From: Asterella californica
Taxonomy: Eukaryota; Streptophyta; Marchantiopsida; Marchantiales; Aytoniaceae
Assembly: GCA_036924285.1 (NCBI GenBank)
Contig: JAYKYS010000004.1
Coordinates: forward strand, 22,166,001 to 22,230,000
Reading direction: 5' to 3'
DNA: 64,000 bases
In this document: one piece after another, positions 18,687 to 29,249 of the stretch
How the letters are laid out: each line of letters opens with the position of its first letter
Numbering within the stretch: the first letter of the stretch is position 1
The notes under the pieces: model-generated
The model's input: the letters and a program-made list of their open reading frames with translations, nothing else
The model's database searches: none
What the model was told of the DNA's origin: nothing
Program-made: the position numbers and the translations under genes

Positions 18687-19425
18687 ACGCCATTAGAGTA
18701 AGGGATAAAGCTAAGAGTAGATGATGGTGAGTTACTTGATGATCCACACATGTACAAGTAGATGGTTGGGAGTCTTATCTACCTGACGATCACCATACCA
18801 GACTTGAGCTATGTTGTCGGTCTGATTAGTCAGTTCATGCAGTCACCACGGAGATCACATTTGGACGTTGTCAAACGGATCCTCTGCTATGTGAAATTCT
18901 CGATGTAATACAGACTTCACTATCGATACGGTGGACCATTGTTGTTACACGACTACACTGATGTTGTTTGGGCAGGAAGTGCCGACAAGTGATCCACGTC
19001 AGATTATGCTTTTGGACTTGGAAGTGCTACTATAAGTTGGGCTTCTAAGAAGCAACCTACGGTTGCTTTGTCATCAACAGAAGTAGAGTACCGAGTAGCA
19101 ACGAACACAACATGCGAATCAATTGGCTTCGATGTCTTCTATCTGATATTGCTGTGGAATGTACAGATCCTGTTGTTGTATATACATACAACATTAGCAG
19201 CATGAAGTTAGCTAATAATCTTGTTCTCCATGCTAAGACGAAGCACATAGAGGTGCACTATCATTTCATTAGAGAGAAGGTCCTTGCAAGAGAGATTGAG
19301 TTTAGTTATGTGAGCACATGAGATCAGGTTGTCGATATCTTCACTAAGGCATTGCCTAGAGATAAGTTTGATGATTTTAGACATTGTCTAGGAGTACAGG
19401 ATGTAGAGTCGAGCTTGAAGGGGAG
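18687..19425 (+). pseudogene. Ty1/copia reverse transcriptase-RNase H 3' end, degenerate
   Basis: Conceptual translation gives GSLIYLTITIPDLSYVVGLI and SQFMQSPRRSHLDVVKRIL (copia RT C-terminus), then SWASKKQPTVALSSTEVEYR and HIEVHYHFIREKV, the hallmark copia RNase H motifs, and DIFTKALPRDKFDDFRHCLG at the end. Several stops and a frame change near 19,110 make it non-functional. RT and RNase H copy element RNA into cDNA. It ends at a purine tract (CTTGAAGGGGAG) directly before the LTR at 19,426. The 5' part of the element is absent. Confidence 0.9.
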
Positions 19426-19677
19426 TGTTGATATAGTCCCAAGCTCTAGTAGATCGACGGCTAGTATAAGTCGGAGTGGTTATGGTAGTTACAGTTAGTT
19501 AGGGGGTTAACACATCATTAGAGTTTCCTTTGTAGTCACCTCCACTATATATACATAGAGAGACAAAGCCTCTCTCATCTCGTTCCTATTTTACTTCCTT
19601 GTCTACTCGTTCTCTCTTCTTGGAGTGTCCTCGAAGTATCGATCTTTCTACATCTCACTCAATTATTATCCTTATCA
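19426..19677 (+). mobile_element. Copia 3' LTR (about 252 bp)
   Basis: Starts TGTTGATATAG right after the purine-rich tract following the copia RNase H, contains a TATATATACAT segment near 19,546-19,556 that fits a TATA box, and ends CTTATCA at 19,677. Small LTRs with TGTTG starts are usual for plant copia elements. The right end is inferred from the CA dinucleotide. Confidence 0.65.
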
Positions 19678-19859
19678 ATGTATCTAGGATCGAGGTTCTA
19701 ACGATCTAAGTAGAAATGTACTCCAAGATCTGATGTCCACCCAAAGTAATCACAGTCTCCGCTTTGTTGATAACTTGCTAAGCCAAGTAAGGTGACCGAT
19801 AAGAGAGATTCAATGAGAGGTAGTTGGCCGCTTCGACTAGAACGTCACTCTTCTAGCTG

Positions 19860-20690
19860 GGGAGGAGGGTTTGATCCTCATGCATGCTAGCATAGGATCA
19901 GACGGTTCGTCCAGAGACATATCCAAGATTAGATTTTGGGAGAAATTGAGATGCATGGAGAGAGGATTGAACGCTTTAATTATTGGTGAAGGAGAGTTAG
20001 ATCGTTTGGATCATTCCGGAGTTCAAACTTGTTGTCTTTGGATCCATCGAGTTCTACAACAAATTGAAGACGATACGAAGTTTCATTGAGCTGATTGGGA
20101 GTTTTGGGTAAAATAAGCTCGTAAAGAGACGCTTATGTCAAATTTTGTTCGTATCTGACATGAGGTTGGATTGATCTTCACGATCGATGGACCAAGCTCT
20201 TTGTTCTAAGTGCCTATGCGATCAAGGAGTCTTCACCTACGCACAAGAGAAGATCGTACGTGGATTGGGTTGCTCGTTTGGGTGTGATGAGTGAATTTGA
20301 GTCGTAAGGGATTGATTTTCATCAGTATTTTTACTTCATGCAACCAAATTTCTTATGTGGTTTTACGAAGAGAACTCCAAATGGCTTGTTTGGAGTCTCA
20401 TAATGTGTAAGGTAGTCAAATCTACTTAAGGGAAGAGACGGATCTTAGATCAGATGGTCCATTTTATCATTGTGCGTGGATGATGCGGACCACAGAGATG
20501 AGATTTTGAGATTTCTATGCGACAAAAAAATGGACATATCTTGGCTGTTGGATGTCGGATCTTAAGGTTCTTGGAGCCTACGGAGTCAAGAGGAAGGACT
20601 CTATCAGTTTCTGAAGACCGTTCGGCTAAAGGGAGAAATATCTAGATTTGTATTCTTCGGCTTTTTTCCTACGGGTTGGGTGTCTACTTC
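19860..20690 (-). repeat. Family C repeat, truncated copy, opposite orientation
   Basis: The reverse complement matches the family C copies at 33,150-33,960 and 46,080-46,880 over most of its length; for example AACTCCAAATGGCTTGTTTGGAGTC near 20,380 corresponds to the segment near 33,410. Stops and indels are frequent and neither end of the family is present. It follows closely after the copia LTR. Confidence 0.7.
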
Positions 20691-20699
20691 AGCTTTTGA

Positions 20700-22520
20700 C
20701 ACGATTCTTGCTATATCGTTAGCTACGTGACCCTCGTTTGAGTAAACACTGTATTCAACTTGCTTATCCAACACTATGCAAGTTCTTGGACTATAAAATA
20801 CTGGTAGTTTTTGGAAAGCTGTACTTTTTGCTAAGCATTAGAATATATATGAGTAGATAGTGAAAAGCAGAAAGGGATGGAGAATTTTGTAGTGTAGCGA
20901 AACAGACGGATGGAGTTGATGTGGAAAGCGAGAAGAGAAAAGAAGTAGCGAGAACGGACGCATGGAATCGTTATAAAAATGAAAAAAAGAAAAGAAAGAA
21001 TAGATCCGGATAAATTGCTGATAGCCTCACAATTCTATTGCAAGCATAGCTTCTTGTCTTATTTCTCTTTACTATGAAGTTCATTTGCCATGTATATTCT
21101 CTTGTAATAAAAGAAAAAGTTCTTCTCATAATTAAATAAGACAAATTGAGTTCCTTTCATGGAAGAGAATCGTTTTCAGTATTCACAAAACATGCCCGGA
21201 TTCTCAAAGAGGATGGAACTCGGCATGTAACCGTAGAATGCAGCATGTAAAATTGTCGATGAAAATCATTCGTGTAATAGACACTTTAACGATTTACACT
21301 ATCGATCCACTATAATATAAAAAATTATCTCCTAAGGAAGCCAGTTAGAATCTATAACTGAAGTAAAATACTCCAAACCACGTAATTATTGTAAGCCCCA
21401 ACGGGTAACCTTTGATCACCAAACAATAATATCAGAACCACCAGAACCACCGAGAAATAAGAAATAACTCCCTTATTTCCTCTTATAGAGTGTGCACTGA
21501 GCAGGAAGAATATAAATATTGTCTATTTAGTTTAATTTATAACCTTGGAAACCTTTCCATGAGGAAAAGTTTTATCATGAATTAAACACGTGTACATTAA
21601 TCTGCACGCGTCCTCCTCCTAGACAACTTCTTACTAGTGGACTAAAATCCTTCTTTTAGTCGAAATCTAACAATCATGATGATGCATAGATCTTGAAGTT
21701 GTAAATGAGATTGATAATAAATAACGTTGAACCTACCGGCATTAGCTTGATCAGTACAACTTGGAGTGCAGGTTCTGTCGCTTACCACTCCTTTGGCAGG
21801 GGTGCTACGTCCTATGGAAAGTTTTTACGAAACAAAAACAAATAAGAATCAGATACATTTTCGCATAATTTTTTTTTGTAAATATTCTGATTTATGAAAC
21901 ATATATAAAGACTTAAATATACTTAGATTTTCAAATTTTTGAGTAAAATCTACAGAAGAAGATCTAAGAACTACTTGTATTTTAATTCTTCAATCAAATT
22001 ATATTATATATATTGCTGATTATATTAAATGTTTAAGGTTATAAATCTTAACTTTGTTTTCTTGTCTTTTGCTAAGGTTAGATCTGTTCCATCATGGGGT
22101 ATAGCAAGAAATGCTAGTACTGACACCCTTATCCGGCAGGAACAGTTTCCCCTTCACCTCTGTCAAGGAGGTACAGAGGAAGCTCAAGCTCCCCCATCAA
22201 TCTGACGATGGTAAGATTTGAACGAATAATTATACATGCAACATGGATTTTTGTCCCATGGAAGAAGAGGACAAGCGGATTAACCGCAGTAAAAATTTAG
22301 CCTTTTTCATTGCTTCATCGTTTCATAAAGCGTTGTATAAAAATAGTTTTGTTGATATAAAATGATCTAAACTTATAGTACATATATTGTGAATTGATCT
22401 AGAGAATGATGTTATCATCGTTCCTATGAACAATAAACATTATCCTGGTACCACTTGTCACGTGAAGATGAAATATAGATGCACATCAGATCACACATAT
22501 TACATTTACTACAGTGACTA
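20700..22520. other. AT-rich intergenic DNA, no gene seen
   Basis: No supported open frame or RNA gene. A somewhat GC-richer patch at 22,080-22,210 resembles coding composition but gives no recognisable product. Confidence 0.4.
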
Positions 22521-22530
22521 CTGTTGACGT

Positions 22531-22692
22531 TAAGATCCGGTCAAGTGGTTGATGGAGTCCGACAAGTTTACAATGGAGCTTGCACGATGGGTTCTGATCT
22601 AACATGAGTATGACTTCCAAGTAGTGCATAGACCTGGAGTTGCAAACCTAGATGCCGATGAGTTGAGTCGCAACCCATGCACGAGTCAATAA
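22531..22692 (+). pseudogene. Ty3/gypsy RNase H relic
   Basis: Translation gives DPVKWLMESDKFTMELARWV, a stop, then EYDFQVVHRPGVANLDADEL and SRNPCTSQ. This is the end of a gypsy RNase H domain (LARWALxLQEYDF, VHRPGxxNxxADxLSR). Nothing recognisable of the element remains on either side. Confidence 0.85.
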
Positions 22693-22979
22693 AATCAAAC
22701 TGGAGCTCGATTCAGAGTTCAAAACCCAGACTACCCAGTTCTCAGCAGAAACCTAAGGTATTTAATCCAAAGCATTTAAGACAGACTTAGAAAAGTACAA
22801 AATAACTATTATTCGTAAACTTAGATGGGTAGTCTAAAAATCAGAATATTATTCACAAACTTAGAAGGGTAATCTAAAAATCAAAATATACTAAGAGCAC
22901 TCCGAGATAGTATCTGATTCGTTCTGATGTAAAATTCATATGTAGAAACATGAAGATATTGTGATACATGAAGTGAACT

Positions 22980-23640
22980 GAGGCTAAGGTGAATATGCAT
23001 GCAAAGTGATGTTTGGGGAAATGAACGAAAAGGACAAATTAGTATATAGGAGAAGAAAATACGGAGCGGGGATAGTACATATCCGTGCGAATGGTCCTAA
23101 ACCCAAGATGAAGAATGGACGGGAAAGAGTTTGAATGACCATTTTAGCAGAAAAAATAAAAATCTTCCGTACAGTAAGCAGACATGCTCAATGTTTGCTT
23201 ACTCACGGAGCACTGTGAAATAAATCCAAAAAAATCCAAATCTATATTTAAATATCTAAATACGGTTATTTTAGGCTCTCGAAAATATAATAAATAGTCA
23301 TGAGATCGTAACCCGTGAACTCTGGGAAGAAGAATGTATATGCATAGTCAGTTCAAAAGTAACCACTTCGACTTCTGAGCTTACCACAACACACGAACTA
23401 TGGGAAGAGAAAAAACTTAGAAGCGCAGTGAGTTAAAAAGTAACTCTTTCTATTATAAATAAAATCTTGTATTAAAATAATAAATTAATATTTAATAACT
23501 TAATGTATTATCTAACCCTTCTAAGAAGAAGGGTAGGGAAATACATTAAAGGGTATGTATATTCTTCCTCGTCCGAACTTGGAAGAGGGTGAATATGCAT
23601 GCTTAAGAACGTCAATATGATTATGCGGGAATATGTTGAG
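22980..23640. repeat. Family D dispersed repeat, copy 1
   Basis: Shares order and sequence blocks with 56,120-56,640: CATGC-CAATGTT-GCTTACT, AAATCCAAATC-ATCTATAT, GAACTCTGGGAAGA, CTAACCCTTC followed by GAAC-TGGAAGAGG and ATATGCATG. Inside this copy a block containing GAACT(C/A)TGGGAAGA-GAA is duplicated about 79 bp apart (23,315 and 23,394). Non-coding; class unknown. Confidence 0.6.
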
Positions 23641-23649
23641 GTAAGAATT

Positions 23650-25060
23650 TGAACGATATACAGTCTATATATGACTTTAAGTGAAGTCATAAGTTAAAGG
23701 ACTTAATTCGGCTTCATGGGTGGATGTTAGCTGTTCGAGCCCGCTAATCTCCAGCTGATAATCCAAGAGTTAGCTGGTATTCCCTGAAATGCATTGATTG
23801 ACAGCAGTTGACTGGAGTGATCTAGGAGTCGGTTTTAAATCTAACTTTAAGGTAATATGACATGAATTATCTGCTTCCACTGAACTTATTGATATACAAT
23901 ATCAGTGTGGCTACGAGAAGTGTTCCAGATATATTTTTCCTATAGTTTTTCATTGGATCATATTTTTCTCTCTTTAACATCCATGATCAGTTTTCTTTAT
24001 CTGTACCTTGGGGAGTCCTTTTTCAACACAGATAAAGTGGAAGCATATAATTCATGGAAGCATATCTAGATTTTAGTAGATTTTAGTAGAGCCTTCTTTA
24101 ACATCATGATGTACTTGACCTAGCTTACCTGCTCAAAAATAGATTCTGACACATTAAATCTTCTATATCTCATTCAACGGATCCACAACCTATATAGACA
24201 ATAAGTTTCCTGTGCAAGAACTCAAACTAGTTTCTTGCAAGACGTCTTTGATCCAGAGCAGTCTGGTACTACATGTATGTAGGAGAACCTTAAGCTCAAT
24301 GCGCGAAAACAGCAAGAGATTAGCTCGAAAGTACTCAGAAAGGTTTGAGTCTTTTCTTCCTAGCTAGCACCTCGATTATTCCATGCAAAGATCGACAGGT
24401 TTCCTCAAGGTGTCTCCAATTCTGTTGCCCCTCCATACCTAGTATAGACCAAAGAGGCCAAATCCAGATACTACAATAGTATCAGAGAAGCAAAGGGAAA
24501 GTGCATATCCTGCCCCACGGCCTTGTACAATAAAAAGAAAAAGGACAAGAATGGTATAAATACTCGTCGTTTCAAAGGAGATTGCACGTCAGCTAGGACG
24601 TTTGATTTCGGGATGCACTTTTTGGGGGTGCACTAAAATTTAAATCACTCTTAACATTGTACAGTGAAAGAAACTAAAGCGTGGGGTGCAGTGAAAATAC
24701 TTAAGACACGCCTGGTTCTTGAAGACGTCAAATTTAAATGATAAATATCTAAATTTAAAATCCTATATTTAAAATGCTATATTTAAAAAGTCTAATTTGA
24801 ATCATAGGAGAAGGAAACACATGAAGTTCTGTAAACCAACATAAACCATAAACAATGTCACCACACCTGGAACTATCCGAGTATAAGGCATGAATCAAGT
24901 AGATATAAATTATAGATTGAAGTTATAATTTAGAGCTAACCCTTCCTAAGAAAACGGTTAACTCTAAATTATACCCCATGTACACTATCTAAGTGTACAT
25001 GGAGTGAATATACAGCCTCATAAGTGCATATCATCCTCCACGGCCTTGTATAGCAGAAAA
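23650..25060. other. AT-rich intergenic DNA, no gene seen
   Basis: No supported gene. Around 24,900-25,000 a short motif (AACCCTT-CTAAGAAAA-GTTAA then CCATGTACACTATCTAAGT) recurs at 25,550-25,610, a minor dispersed repeat. Confidence 0.4.
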
Positions 25061-25070
25061 AGTGGGGACC

Positions 25071-25190
25071 GTCCTTAAAGTTATAACCTATGCCTTCATT
25101 CTGCAGTGTCAATTTAGCGTTAACGGGACCGACCGTAACGTTATAACCTCTGGTTTCATTTTGCAGTGTCAATTTAGCGTTAACTGAGTA
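25071..25190. repeat. Tandem 60-bp repeat, two copies
   Basis: TTATAACCT at 25,081 and 25,141 start two copies that share CTTCATT-TGCAGTGTCAATTT and AGCGTTAAC. The period of exactly 60 keeps a minus-strand frame open with repeated VNAKLTLQNE, but nothing else supports that frame as a gene. Confidence 0.75.
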
Positions 25191-25199
25191 TTGAATGAG

Positions 25200-27410
25200 G
25201 CATGGTTGTTGATAATTTAAAAGTCGTACAATAAGATATTGAATATTCTTTCTCAATTGAATCTTGAATCATTAAGTAAAAGTGTAAGTGACCATCAAGT
25301 GTCAGCTTTTGTCAATAAGAATTAAATATCTAAATTTATATTATTAAATTTATATTACTATATTTAAAAAATAAATTTAAACACGTATGACCTGAAGAAA
25401 ACAAGTTGACCTTCGGAAGGGACCTAAACCTAAACAAGTTGACCTTAACTCACATCGATTATGGGATGTGAGTTATGGGTTACCTATCTTACTATAAATC
25501 AACTCTCATTGACGAATAACGATTAACTCTGAGACATTAATTTACAATTAACCCTTTCTAAAAAAAATTAAACTTAAATTATACCCATGTACACTGTCTA
25601 AGTAATATACAGTAAAGAGTGGTTACAGTACAATGGGTGCATAGTACTATTGCCTTGCCTTGGGTTCCGTGAATTATCTCAGAGACCTGCAAGCGGAGCA
25701 CTATTAAGGCTTCTGCTGGTGGAAACGGCTAAAAAAGGGCTCGTTTTGGCCTGTTGCACGCTTCAAAAATGGACAGTTAGAATCAGATAAACAACAAATT
25801 TGGAGTAGCACATTTTACATGTATCGGGACTGGACCGGACATACTGTTCATCTGAGGGGCCCAGTGAAAAGTAGGCTCCAGAATTCATGCATTGGACGGA
25901 AGCAGGTCACCGTGTTGACATTGATTCGCTGAATGTTTAAACGGAAGCAATTCTGGTGTTCTGAGCCGATCAATTATCGTACTATCAGTCTGTCCAAAGA
26001 TGAAACTCGGATTCTTTGGGCAAAGAAGCGCGACGCAACGAATAGCAAACGGATGTCAAGCCGGGCTAGATGTTACCATTCTGTCCTGTTCAGTGTTCTG
26101 CTTGAAAGTCAAACCTGATCTTGGAGAATACAGAAATCCAAAGTCCGTCATTTATCTAATATGATCTAATATGATCTAATCTTCTCAGACGATGCAAGTT
26201 CCGAATCCGGACAGCCTCCATGCATATGCTTTCATTAACATTTCTGTCCATATCTTAGCTTATGCATGTTCACATAAGTAGATGAACTGTAGCTCACGTC
26301 CATCATATTAGCAGTATGGACTCTGCAGTGAATCGAGATGGGATCTCCTTGTCTACAATCATGATCATGGTAAACTGTGCTACTTCGCATGAATCGCATC
26401 TACAAAATCTGAGAGCGTGAAAGCAAGGACCACAACTTCTGTATCTGGCGGGGTAGTAATTAGGGGTCTCGCCTGTTTGTTGTGCGCAGAAAAGCTGAGG
26501 ACTTACAGCTGATCCAAAGTAGACACAGGTGGATCAAAGCCGGTCAGCACTGATCATGCTATAATCAACAAAGCTGCGACTCAGAGAAAGAAAGACGAGG
26601 AGCACCATATATATGCTGCAAGTCAGCGTTACAGCAATCAATTGCAACTGGTCAGTAATCAACTTTATCAGTATATAACTTCCAAATTTCTGACGAACCT
26701 GTTACATGCTTTTGACTTCTGAGTGTCAATAAAATTGTGAGTAAGAGACTGACAGCTAATTCGATTCCTCAAGAAACTCACCGAGTCACCGTAACTGGGG
26801 CTTAAAACGCGCTGCTCCAGTAACGAAACCTGGAGCAGCAGATTTCCCATACTCAACCTGGCGCGGCGGAAGATTGCACCATGCGCAGGAGTCATCCGGA
26901 GTATGGCCTAGACTGTACGTACTTGTCAGTAAAATTTGAAATCAGGGCATGGGCATGGCCATGACAAGGTGGGGCCAGGGGAATATGCACTTGGAAACGA
27001 GAAACTCCAGAGTTGTATAGTGCTAGTAAAGCTGGAGCTGATAAGTTGTGCGCATTGTCATATCAGGGGTCCCACTCTCCACTTTTGCATCGACTTGTTG
27101 AAACTTGAAAGTTTTACGCCATGTCGTCAGAATCTGTAAGTAGCTAAATGCCAGGCCGCCCCTGGGCCCCGGCGTCGCTCTCAGCTTTGTTGACAGATAG
27201 CATCTACAGTAAGAAGAACAAACGCGTGCTTCCTACAAGTAGGACGCAGCACTTCCATCGAGGTCAACTGATACTGAGAGAATAGCTCCATCCAGAAGGG
27301 GAGACGCGTACCAAAGATCCTTCGCTGGTCTCCTTCCTTTTCACCTTGACTAGTCAATGTCCGCTCAGTTTACTGCGATAGCAAGTAAGCCTACATATAG
27401 AAGTGAGTCA
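25200..27410. other. Intergenic DNA, no gene seen
   Basis: No recognisable coding region. 25,620-27,400 is less AT-rich than its surroundings and looks single-copy within the window, but all open frames there are short. Confidence 0.4.
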
Positions 27411-27413
27411 GTC

Positions 27414-27471
27414 TTTCTTTCTGCAAAAATATAATATAATATAATATAATATAATTTCTTTCTTTCTTTCT
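27414..27471. repeat. Compound microsatellite (ATAAT)5 flanked by TTTC repeats
   Basis: Five perfect ATAAT units at 27,431-27,455 continue directly into (TTCT)n to 27,470; a shorter CTTTCTTTCTGC precedes them at 27,414. Confidence 0.9.
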
Positions 27472-27574
27472 GCACGTAGTCGAGACTCGAGAGTGAAACA
27501 ACTGTCCGTGTTTACCAGAACAAAGACTCAGCACGAGTCTGATAAGTAGTCAAGACCGCGGCTGATTCTTTCTC

Positions 27575-27583
27575 ATATAAAAG
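27575..27583 (+). promoter_or_regulatory. Possible TATA box (ATATAAAAG)
   Basis: CTCATATAAAAGCC fits the plant TATA consensus and lies in a GC-richer stretch. About 30 bp downstream a start site is plausible, but no open frame or splice pattern follows that I can recognise. Chance occurrence is quite possible. Confidence 0.2.
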
Positions 27584-28499
27584 CCACGATGATCAATGAA
27601 CAACCGTTAGTTCCCAGTCGGGAGCACTCAGCTGCTCAGCACCGTGCTTGGAGATCAGCACAGCAGTAATATTTATGTGTCCGCGCGCGCTTCAGGGAGA
27701 GCTCGAGGAAAAGCTGTGGTCTAACTCGAACCAGTGAGCGTGCTAAGCTCCAAAACTGAAGGCTTGCAGTCATGATCGTACTTAGCGGATTGAATCTTGT
27801 GCCACCTCGTTGACGTAGTCATTTCGTAACTACTGTATATGAGGCATGCATCGACGGCAGATGAAGTTCTACTGAACTTACATCAAACAGTTTGAGAAGG
27901 AAATCCGGCCGATTGTGTACGTGATCTTGGTAATCCTAATCTAAAAGAACAGAGTGACGTCAGACGAAGGAAGTGTGGACTGAGCTGAAATAGGATTAAA
28001 ACAAGAGTTGTTCCCTTCTGACTGTTGTTTTCAGTACAAAAAGTAGTAATAAACTCTGATAAGAAACGTATTAGTCAACGAAAACTATGATAAGAATTGC
28101 TGTGAAGGGTCATAAATATTTTGACGATAAATGAAATGATTAAGAGGACAAAAACGTATTGTTACAACTAAACGAGCTTATTGTTCCATATATATGAATA
28201 TGCGAGTATGAATATGAATATGAGTACATCTAATGTTAATACATCTATATGTTAAAATATGAGATCACATATGAGATCTATATCGTCTTCTCTTAACAAT
28301 GTCACATTGAACACAAAGAAAGTTAGCAGACATATATTAACCTTGGCCGAATGTTCTTATGAGAAAACATTGCAAAGGTAGTTCTAACCTAGAAGAATTA
28401 AACTACCCTACAAACTAGGCTTCAGTTACTGTAATCAATGTGGTTTTTTTTCCCGGACAACGAAACTAACACTTTGCTCCAAATTACAAGTATATGCTG

Positions 28500-28704
28500 T
28501 GCGACAAAGTTGATGGTGGTAAGATATAAATCATGAAATATTAAAAAGATCTTAGTTTTTCTTTTATAATAAAACTAACTTTTGATTATAACTACCAAAC
28601 ATAAAATACTCTATTAATCAAAATATATAACATTCAAAATATCAAATAAAAACTAAGACTTTTTAATATTTCATGACCGTATCCGACAACAGTCAACTTT
28701 GACA
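28500..28704. mobile_element. MITE-like element, about 205 bp, terminal inverted repeats near 57 bp
   Basis: The left arm (28,501-28,560, containing TCATGAAATATTAAAAAG then CTTAGTTTTT) is matched in reverse complement by the right arm (28,647-28,704), with the outer CAAAGTTGA also paired. Identity is high in the inner 30 bp and lower outside. The interior is AT-rich and non-coding. The target duplication could not be fixed, so the superfamily is unknown. Confidence 0.65.
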
Positions 28705-29167
28705 TCCAACACTTGGAGAAACACCTGCACCGCAAGTTCCAATGTTCTGCTCCAGTGTTATGCGAGAACCAAAACTCTTGGAATGTCAACCGAAAAGCTC
28801 AAACAAACCGGATCGCATGCCAGACTCAGGGTACACTGCTACGGACAACGGTAGTCAAGTGGATATCGCCAGCGTGCCAGCGCAAAACCTGTCAGAAATC
28901 GAGCCGAGGACTGGCAACACAAGAGAAGCGGAAAGGCAAATGGGTTTCTGAGGGCGGATACTACTTCTCTACATCCACATCGGCAGAGTTCCCCAGCACA
29001 CGACTTCTCGAGCGATAAGCTTTTATTTCTGTATCTCCATTGATACGCTACGATAGAAAATGCTTAGGCCAGGACGGGATGGAAAGGACCGCGTACACAC
29101 CGTTTCGAGGTTATGTTCTTGTTTAAATAGATACTCTGTAACACTATAACACGGCTGGCAGACACAA

Positions 29168-29243
29168 CACGTGTGTTGCCAGACAGCCGTTGAGCACGTG
29201 CACACGAGGCGTTGGTTGCCGCGCTGATTGGGCGGCTCACGTG
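29168..29243. promoter_or_regulatory. Cluster of three CACGTG G-boxes with an inverted CCAAT
   Basis: CACGTG occurs at 29,168-29,173, 29,195-29,200 and 29,238-29,243, and ATTGG (CCAAT on the other strand) lies between the last two. Plant bZIP and bHLH factors bind G-boxes. The adjoining 29,300-29,760 is GC-richer than the surroundings. A promoter is plausible, but I cannot identify the gene it would serve. Confidence 0.35.
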
Positions 29244-29249
29244 CACATG

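Noticed and set aside
19426..20690. Family C as the LTR or body of the copia element
   Set aside because: The copia LTR ends by about 19,677, and family C occurs elsewhere with its own TG...CA ends, so adjacency here is probably incidental.
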